Source: Streptomyces sp. M92 (lineage in GTDB: Bacteria; Actinomycetota; Actinomycetes; Streptomycetales; Streptomycetaceae). From it: 64,000 bases of DNA. Below the pieces are notes generated by a model, which searched no databases, had not been told where the DNA came from, and saw nothing but the letters and a program-made list of their open reading frames with translations. Positions 59,111-64,000 of this stretch are shown here, piece after piece (within the stretch, counting starts at the first letter, position 1; each line of letters starts with the position of its first letter). The stretch lies in NCBI RefSeq assembly GCF_028473745.1, contig NZ_CP101137.1, forward strand, positions 2,542,001 through 2,606,000. The letters are read 5' to 3'. The position numbers and the translations under genes are program-made.

Positions 59111-60100
59111 TCACAGTTTGCGCAGGCTCAGCCGCTGCACCTTGTGGTCGGGTCCCTTGCGCAGGATGAGGGTGGCCCGGCCGCGGGTGGGCGCCACGTT
59201 CTCCACCAGGTTGGGCTTGTTGATGGTGCGCCAGGTGGTGCGGGCGTAGTCGAGGGCCTCCTCCTCCGACACCTGGGTGTACTTGCGGAAGTACGAGGAC
59301 GGGTTCTGGAAGGCGGTCTCGCGCAGCTTGCGGAAGCGGCTGAGGTACCAGCGCTCGATGTCCTCGGTGCGGGCGTCGACGTACACGCTGAAGTCGAAGT
59401 AGTCGGCCAGGCCGACCCTGGTGCGGCCGTCCTTGCCGGGCAGCGCGGGCTGGAGGACGTTCAGGCCCTCGACGATCAGGATGTCCGGGCGGCGGACGGC
59501 GAGCTTCTGGTCGGGGACGATGTCGTAGATGAGGTGGGAGTAGACGGGCGCGGTCACCTCCGCCTTGCCCGCCTTGACGTCCGCGACGAAACGGGTCAGA
59601 GCCCGGCGGTCGTAGGACTCGGGGAAACCTTTCCGCGACATCAGTCCCCGGGCCTCCAGCTCCTTCGTGGGCAGCAGGAAGCCATCGGTGGTGACCAGTT
59701 CGACGCGCGGGTGCTCGGGCCAGCGGGAGAGCAACGCCTGGAGCAGGCGGGCGACGGTGGACTTGCCGACGGCCACCGATCCGGCGACCCCTATGACGAA
59801 CGGGGTGCCGGACTGGGAGCCCTGTTCGCCGAGGAAGGTGTTCAGCGCGCCGCGCAGACCGTCGGTGGCGCCGACGTAGAGGTTGAGGAGCCGGGACAGC
59901 GGGAGGTAGATGTCGCGGACCTCGTCGAGGTCGATGACGTCACCGAGGCCGCGCAGCTTCTCGACCTCCTCGGCGGTCAGCGGAAGCGGCGTCTTGTCGC
60001 GCAGCGCGCTCCACTCGGGGCGGGTGAGGTCGACGTAGGGAGTCGCCTCCGGACGTTGCCGGTGGGCGCTCCGGGGCATCGAGGAGACCGGAGAGATCAC
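59111..60100 (-). CDS. coaA: Pantothenate kinase, type I
   Basis: 329 residues. Phosphorylates pantothenate, the first committed step to coenzyme A. The P-loop [12 protein letters not shown] lies near residue 104; [26 protein letters not shown] and IVEGLNVLQ are conserved. GTG 60100 follows TAACAAT by 5 bases and has no ribosome binding site, so the transcript may be leaderless. Downstream, a DUF389 gene lies 31 bases away on the same strand. Confidence 0.97.
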   Translation of the reverse strand: MISPVSSMPRSAHRQRPEATPYVDLTRPEWSALRDKTPLPLTAEEVEKLRGLGDVIDLDEVRDIYLPLSRLLNLYVGATDGLRGALNTFLGEQGSQSGTPFVIGVAGSVAVGKSTVARLLQALLSRWPEHPRVELVTTDGFLLPTKELEARGLMSRKGFPESYDRRALTRFVADVKAGKAEVTAPVYSHLIYDIVPDQKLAVRRPDILIVEGLNVLQPALPGKDGRTRVGLADYFDFSVYVDARTEDIERWYLSRFRKLRETAFQNPSSYFRKYTQVSEEEALDYARTTWRTINKPNLVENVAPTRGRATLILRKGPDHKVQRLSLRKL

Positions 60101-60350
60101 AGTCCATTGTTAACGGAGTTCGAACGGGGCGGCAGGTGGGGTGTGTCACGTCGGCCGGGCCGCCGGCGATCGACGACTCCGCCGAAGTTACGGGCGGGTA
60201 CGGGTGGCTGGTTATCGATCACAGGTGCGATTGCCGTGTGTATGGTGCACAACTTCGAACGGAATCCGTCTGCCTGTCCCGGCAGACCTCGACGTGATCC
60301 GACACGATCCGCCGCGTGATCCGACATCACCCCGATGAAAGAGTGCCGAC

Positions 60351-61163
60351 GTGAGACCGACCGCTGTCCGCCGCGCCGCCCTCGCGGCCTCGGCCGCCGC
60401 CCTTGCCCTGCTCGTCACGGCCTGCGGGGGTTCGTCCGACGAAGACGGCGACGAGGCGAAGGCCACGTCGGACCAGTCCGCTCCGGCGGGTGACGGCAAG
60501 ACGGAGTCGGAGCAGGCCGCCCCCGAGGGCGGCGCGCTGGGCGCCGCGGAACTGGAGAAGGTCGCTCTCGCCCAGGTCGACGTCAAGAGCGGCAAGGTCG
60601 CCACCGAGATCCCGGCCGACGAGGATGTTTCCAGGGACAAGGTCTCCACGGACGACGAGGCCTGTCTGCCGGTCGCGCTCGCCGTCGCGGCGGTGGCCCA
60701 GGGCGAGCCGGGGGCCGAGGTGAAGCGATCCTGGGAGGGGCGGACGGACACGCTCTCCGAGGGATCGGGCCCGGACGGTCAGGACATGACCGAGACCCAG
60801 GTGAACATGATCAGGCTGAACGTCGCCTCGTACGCGGGCGGCGGCGCCGAGCAGGCGCTGACGGAGCTGAAGACGGCCACCGAGAAGTGCGCCGGCGGCT
60901 TCAACGCGACCGTGGACGGCGAGAAGATGCGGGTCGCCGCAGTCACCACGACCGCCGCCCCCGAGGGCGGGGACGAAGGCGTCGCCGCCACCGTCGGCAT
61001 CGACATCGGCAAGGAGACCGCCTCGCCCATGAAGATCGTCCTGGTCCGCGAGGGCGGCACGCTCGCCACCTTCAGTGCCACCAACCTCTCCTCCATGATG
61101 AGCGGTGCGGACTTCGAGGTCCCCATGGACGTCGTGGACGCGCAGGTCGCGAAGCTCGGCTGA
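60351..61163 (+). CDS. Lipoprotein of unknown function
   Basis: 270 residues from a GTG. The signal peptide ends in a lipobox LLVTAC at about 20-25, followed by a Ser/Asp/Glu/Gly linker. The mature domain (about 65-270) has EKVALAQVDVKSGKVATEI, VNMIRLNVASYAGGGAEQAL and MKIVLVREGGTLATFSATNL. This looks like the PknH-sensor/LpqT-type alpha-beta fold of actinobacterial lipoproteins, but that is inference. It stands directly before glmS. Confidence 0.8.
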   Translation: MRPTAVRRAALAASAAALALLVTACGGSSDEDGDEAKATSDQSAPAGDGKTESEQAAPEGGALGAAELEKVALAQVDVKSGKVATEIPADEDVSRDKVSTDDEACLPVALAVAAVAQGEPGAEVKRSWEGRTDTLSEGSGPDGQDMTETQVNMIRLNVASYAGGGAEQALTELKTATEKCAGGFNATVDGEKMRVAAVTTTAAPEGGDEGVAATVGIDIGKETASPMKIVLVREGGTLATFSATNLSSMMSGADFEVPMDVVDAQVAKLG

Positions 61164-61250
61164 CGCGGGGTGCGTCCGGTGACGTTCGTACCCCGGTGGG
61201 AATTTCCGATTTCGGGCACGGGAAGGCCGGTTCGCGATCGAATCTGATCG

Positions 61251-61256
61251 TAGGCT
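61251..61256 (+). promoter_or_regulatory. Possible -10 of a leaderless glmS transcript
   Basis: TAGGCT ends 7 bases before the glmS ATG and no Shine-Dalgarno sequence is present, which fits transcription starting at the ATG itself. Confidence 0.4.
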
Positions 61257-61263
61257 GCCGGTC

Positions 61264-63111
61264 ATGTGCGGAATCGTGGGATACGTGGGGTCTCAGTCGG
61301 CGCTCGACGTCGTGATGGCCGGGCTGAAGCGACTCGAGTACCGGGGATACGACTCGGCGGGCGTGGCCGTGCTCGCGGACGGCGGCCTCGCCACCGCCAA
61401 GCGCGCCGGGAAGCTCGTCAACCTGGACAAGGAACTGGCCGAGCGGCCGCTGCCGAGCGCCGTGACCGGCATCGGTCACACCCGCTGGGCCACGCACGGC
61501 GCGCCGACCGACGCCAACGCCCATCCACACCTCGACAACGCGGGCCGGGTGGCCGTCGTCCACAACGGCATCATCGAGAACTTCGCGCCGCTGCGGTCCG
61601 AGCTGGAGGAGCGCGGCCACGCGCTGGCCTCCGAGACCGACACCGAGGTCGTCGCCCACCTGCTCGCCGAGGAGTTCTCCGCCTGCGCCGACCTCGCCGA
61701 GGCGATGCGGCTGGTGTGCCGGCGTCTGGAGGGCGCGTTCACGCTGGTCGCGGTGCACGCCGACCAGCCGGACGTGGTCGTCGGCGCCCGCCGCAACTCG
61801 CCGCTCGTGGTGGGCGTGGGGGAGGGCGAGGCCTTCCTCGCCTCGGACGTGGCGGCCTTCATCGCACACACCCGGAACGCCGTCGAGCTGGGGCAGGACC
61901 AGGTGGTGGAGCTGCGGCCGGGCGGCGTGACGGTCACCGGCTTCGACGGCAGCCCGGCCGACGTCCGCTCCTACCACGTCGACTGGGACGCCTCGGCCGC
62001 CGAGAAGGGCGGCTACGCCTCCTTCATGCTCAAGGAGATCGCCGAGCAGCCGCAGGCGATCGCCGACACCCTCCTGGGCCGCATCGACGGCTCCGGCGCG
62101 CTGAGCCTGGACGAGGTGCGCATCCCCGCGGACGTGCTGCGCGAGGTCGGCAAGGTCGTCGTCGTCGCGTGCGGTACGGCCTTCCACGCCGGGCTGATCG
62201 CCAAGTACGCCATCGAGCACTGGACGCGCGTCCCCTGCGAGGTGGAGCTGGCCAGCGAGTTCCGCTACCGGGACCCGATCCTGGACCAGCAGACCCTGGT
62301 CGTCGCGATCTCCCAGTCCGGCGAGACCATGGACACCCTCATGGCCCTGCGCCACGCCCGCGAACAGGGCGCCAAGGTGCTGGCCGTCTGCAACACCAAC
62401 GGCTCGACGATCCCCCGCGAGTCCGACGCCGTCCTCTACACGCACGCCGGCCCCGAGGTCGCCGTCGCCTCCACCAAGGCCTTCCTCACCCAGCTGGTGG
62501 CCTGCTACCTCGTCGCCCTGTACCTCGGGCAGGTGCGGGGCACGCAGTACGGCGACGAGATCCGCGACGTCGTGCGCGACCTCTCCCGGATCTCCGGCGC
62601 CGTCGAGCAGGTCCTGGAGACGATGACGCCCGTACGGGAGCTGGCCCGCTCCCTCGCCCACAAGAACACGGTGCTGTTCCTGGGCCGGCACGTGGGCCAT
62701 CCGGTCGCCCTCGAAGGCGCCCTCAAGCTCAAGGAGCTGGCGTACATGCACGCCGAGGGCTTCGCGGCGGGCGAGCTGAAGCACGGGCCGATCGCGCTGA
62801 TCGAAAAGGACGTGCCGGTCGTCGTGGTGGTGCCGTCCCCGCGCGGGCGCTCGGTCCTCCACGACAAGATCGTGTCCAACATCCAGGAGATCCGCGCCCG
62901 CGGCGCCCGCACCGTCGTCATCGCCGAGGAGGGCGACGAGGCGGTCGTCCCCTACGCCGACCACCTGGTCCGCGTCCCGGCCACCCCGACGCTGCTCCAG
63001 CCGCTGGTGGCGACGGTGCCGTTGCAGGTCTTCGCCTGCGAGCTGGCGACGGCACGGGGCAACGAGGTGGACCAGCCGCGGAACCTGGCGAAGTCGGTGA
63101 CGGTGGAGTGA
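61264..63111 (+). CDS. glmS: Glutamine-fructose-6-phosphate aminotransferase
   Basis: 615 residues. Makes glucosamine-6-phosphate from fructose-6-phosphate and glutamine. The N-terminal glutaminase starts MCGIVGYVGSQ with the nucleophile Cys2 and has GHTRWATHG. Two SIS domains follow (VACGTAFHAGLIAKY, AISQSGETMDTLMAL). The C-terminus LARGNEVDQPRNLAKSVTVE is canonical; the residues there read ATARGNEVDQPRNL. Confidence 0.98.
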   Translation: MCGIVGYVGSQSALDVVMAGLKRLEYRGYDSAGVAVLADGGLATAKRAGKLVNLDKELAERPLPSAVTGIGHTRWATHGAPTDANAHPHLDNAGRVAVVHNGIIENFAPLRSELEERGHALASETDTEVVAHLLAEEFSACADLAEAMRLVCRRLEGAFTLVAVHADQPDVVVGARRNSPLVVGVGEGEAFLASDVAAFIAHTRNAVELGQDQVVELRPGGVTVTGFDGSPADVRSYHVDWDASAAEKGGYASFMLKEIAEQPQAIADTLLGRIDGSGALSLDEVRIPADVLREVGKVVVVACGTAFHAGLIAKYAIEHWTRVPCEVELASEFRYRDPILDQQTLVVAISQSGETMDTLMALRHAREQGAKVLAVCNTNGSTIPRESDAVLYTHAGPEVAVASTKAFLTQLVACYLVALYLGQVRGTQYGDEIRDVVRDLSRISGAVEQVLETMTPVRELARSLAHKNTVLFLGRHVGHPVALEGALKLKELAYMHAEGFAAGELKHGPIALIEKDVPVVVVVPSPRGRSVLHDKIVSNIQEIRARGARTVVIAEEGDEAVVPYADHLVRVPATPTLLQPLVATVPLQVFACELATARGNEVDQPRNLAKSVTVE

Positions 63112-63234
63112 GCGGAGGATCCCCCTGACGAGCCGGTCGGCGCAGGCGGGAAGGCTCCACCCCGGTCGAGAGGTTGCCCGAGGACCCGCAGGGCCGCAGC
63201 CCGACGCCTGACACACCACGAGCACCGACACAGG

Positions 63235-64000
63235 TCACACCGTGTGCTCACCGCCCCGGGCCACATCCCGCCAGGCCCTCGGCACGGCCCCGGCGACGTC
63301 GTGCGCCCCCACCGGCGCCCCCTCCGCCGCGAACCGCCCCGCCAGCCCGTGCAGGTACGCCCCCGCGCTCCCCGCGTCCCGCGCCGACAGCCCCGCCGCC
63401 AGCAGTGACCCCGCGAGCCCGGACAGCACGTCCCCGCTGCCCGCGGTGGCGAGCCACGACGTCCCCGTCGAGTTGACCCGCACCGGTCCGCCCTCCGCCC
63501 CGGCCACCACCGTCGTCGAGCCCTTCAGCAGCACCGTCGCCCCGTACCGCCGCGCCAGCTCCCGCGCCGAGGCCAGCCGCGCCCCCTCGACCTCCTCGCG
63601 GCCCACCCCGAGCAGCGCCGCCGCCTCCCCGGCGTGCGGCGTCATCAGCGTCGGCGCCCTGCGCACCCGCACCGCCGTGGCGTCCGCCAGCCGCAGCCCG
63701 TCCGCGTCGACCAGGACCGGCACCTCGGCCGCCAGCACCTGGGCCACGGTCCCGGCGTCGTCCCCGGCCCCCGGCCCGACGACCCACGCCTGCACCCGCC
63801 CCGCCCGCTTCGGGCCCTGGTCCGACACCAGCGTCTCCGGGTACCGCGCGATCACCGCGTCCCCGGCCGGACCGACGTACCGCACCGCCCCCGCCCCGCC
63901 CCGCAGCGCACCGGCGACGGCGAGCACGGCCGCGCCCGGGTAGCGCGCCGACCCGGCGGCGATGCCCACGACCCCCCGCCGGTACTTGTCGCTCTCCGCC
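63235..64000 (-). CDS. nnr: NAD(P)HX dehydratase/epimerase, start outside window
   Basis: Last 254 codons of a gene entering from the right. It is the ADP/ATP-dependent NAD(P)H-hydrate dehydratase domain (YjeF C-terminal, ribokinase-like): SDKYRRGVVGIAAGSARYPGAA, RYVGP, LMTPHAGEAAAL, VLLKGSTTVV and ATAGSGDVLSGLAGSLLA. It repairs hydrated nicotinamide cofactors. The N-terminal epimerase domain, if fused as usual, is not in view. The 123 bases between it and glmS hold nothing recognisable. Confidence 0.95.
   Translation of the reverse strand, partial: AESDKYRRGVVGIAAGSARYPGAAVLAVAGALRGGAGAVRYVGPAGDAVIARYPETLVSDQGPKRAGRVQAWVVGPGAGDDAGTVAQVLAAEVPVLVDADGLRLADATAVRVRRAPTLMTPHAGEAAALLGVGREEVEGARLASARELARRYGATVLLKGSTTVVAGAEGGPVRVNSTGTSWLATAGSGDVLSGLAGSLLAAGLSARDAGSAGAYLHGLAGRFAAEGAPVGAHDVAGAVPRAWRDVARGGEHTV

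Noticed and set aside
63112..63234. Possible small RNA between glmS and the NAD(P)HX gene
   Set aside because: No clear stem, promoter or terminator could be recognised by eye.

Overview
The window is high-GC actinobacterial DNA that reads as Streptomyces core chromosome. The order rpoC, rpsL-rpsG-fusA-tuf, gdhA, the S10/spc/alpha ribosomal operons, truA, rplM-rpsI, glmM, coaA, glmS is the one known from Streptomyces coelicolor. GTG starts are frequent. Typical Streptomyces families are present: a Scr1-type XRE regulator with a DUF397 partner, an RsbW-like ATPase, and a streptogrisin-type protease with a chitin-binding tail. No tRNA, rRNA, CRISPR array or insertion sequence was recognised.

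Layout. 1-2.8 kb: 3' part of rpoC and its terminator. 2.9-6.9 kb: an M48 metalloprotease, a broken Crp-like regulator, and a divergent pair of glycosylation genes (a PIG-V-like GT-C enzyme and a polyprenyl-phosphate sugar synthase). 7-11.5 kb: the str operon with its promoter and terminator. 11.7-30.2 kb: an accessory stretch. It holds two members of a predicted nuclease-like family, SUKH immunity-type genes and remnants, secreted proteases, several regulators (LysR, WYL, two XRE, an RsbW-like ATPase), an SDR plus tautomerase pair, a small lipoprotein, and NADP-glutamate dehydrogenase. 30.3-47.1 kb: about 28 ribosomal, secretion and transcription genes (rpsJ to rplQ). They carry internal promoters before secY and infA and paired hairpins between rpsQ and rplN. 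47.2-55.2 kb: truA, a four-gene set that looks like an exopolysaccharide machine, a membrane protein and a GT87 enzyme. 55.2-64 kb: rplM-rpsI, glmM, a DUF389 membrane protein, coaA, a lipoprotein, glmS and the start-less end of an NAD(P)HX repair enzyme.

How genes work together. The str, S10, spc and alpha operons supply the ribosome, two elongation factors, initiation factor 1, the SecY channel, adenylate kinase, methionine aminopeptidase and the RNA polymerase alpha and beta' subunits. glmS and glmM supply glucosamine phosphates for the cell wall. The most interesting accessory unit is at 48.3-53.0 kb. It has a processive GT2 synthase with a coupled small two-helix protein, a Tat-exported NodB-type deacetylase and a membrane-anchored CBM3-GH16 protein. 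The parts resemble the PgaC/PgaD/PgaB (IcaA/IcaD/IcaB) logic, but the hydrolase is different. A second notable observation is one 25-base leader element, with a single mismatch, upstream of both rpsL and rpsJ.

Limits: everything here was read by eye. Family names rest on motifs and general similarity, not on searches. Promoters and terminators are predictions.
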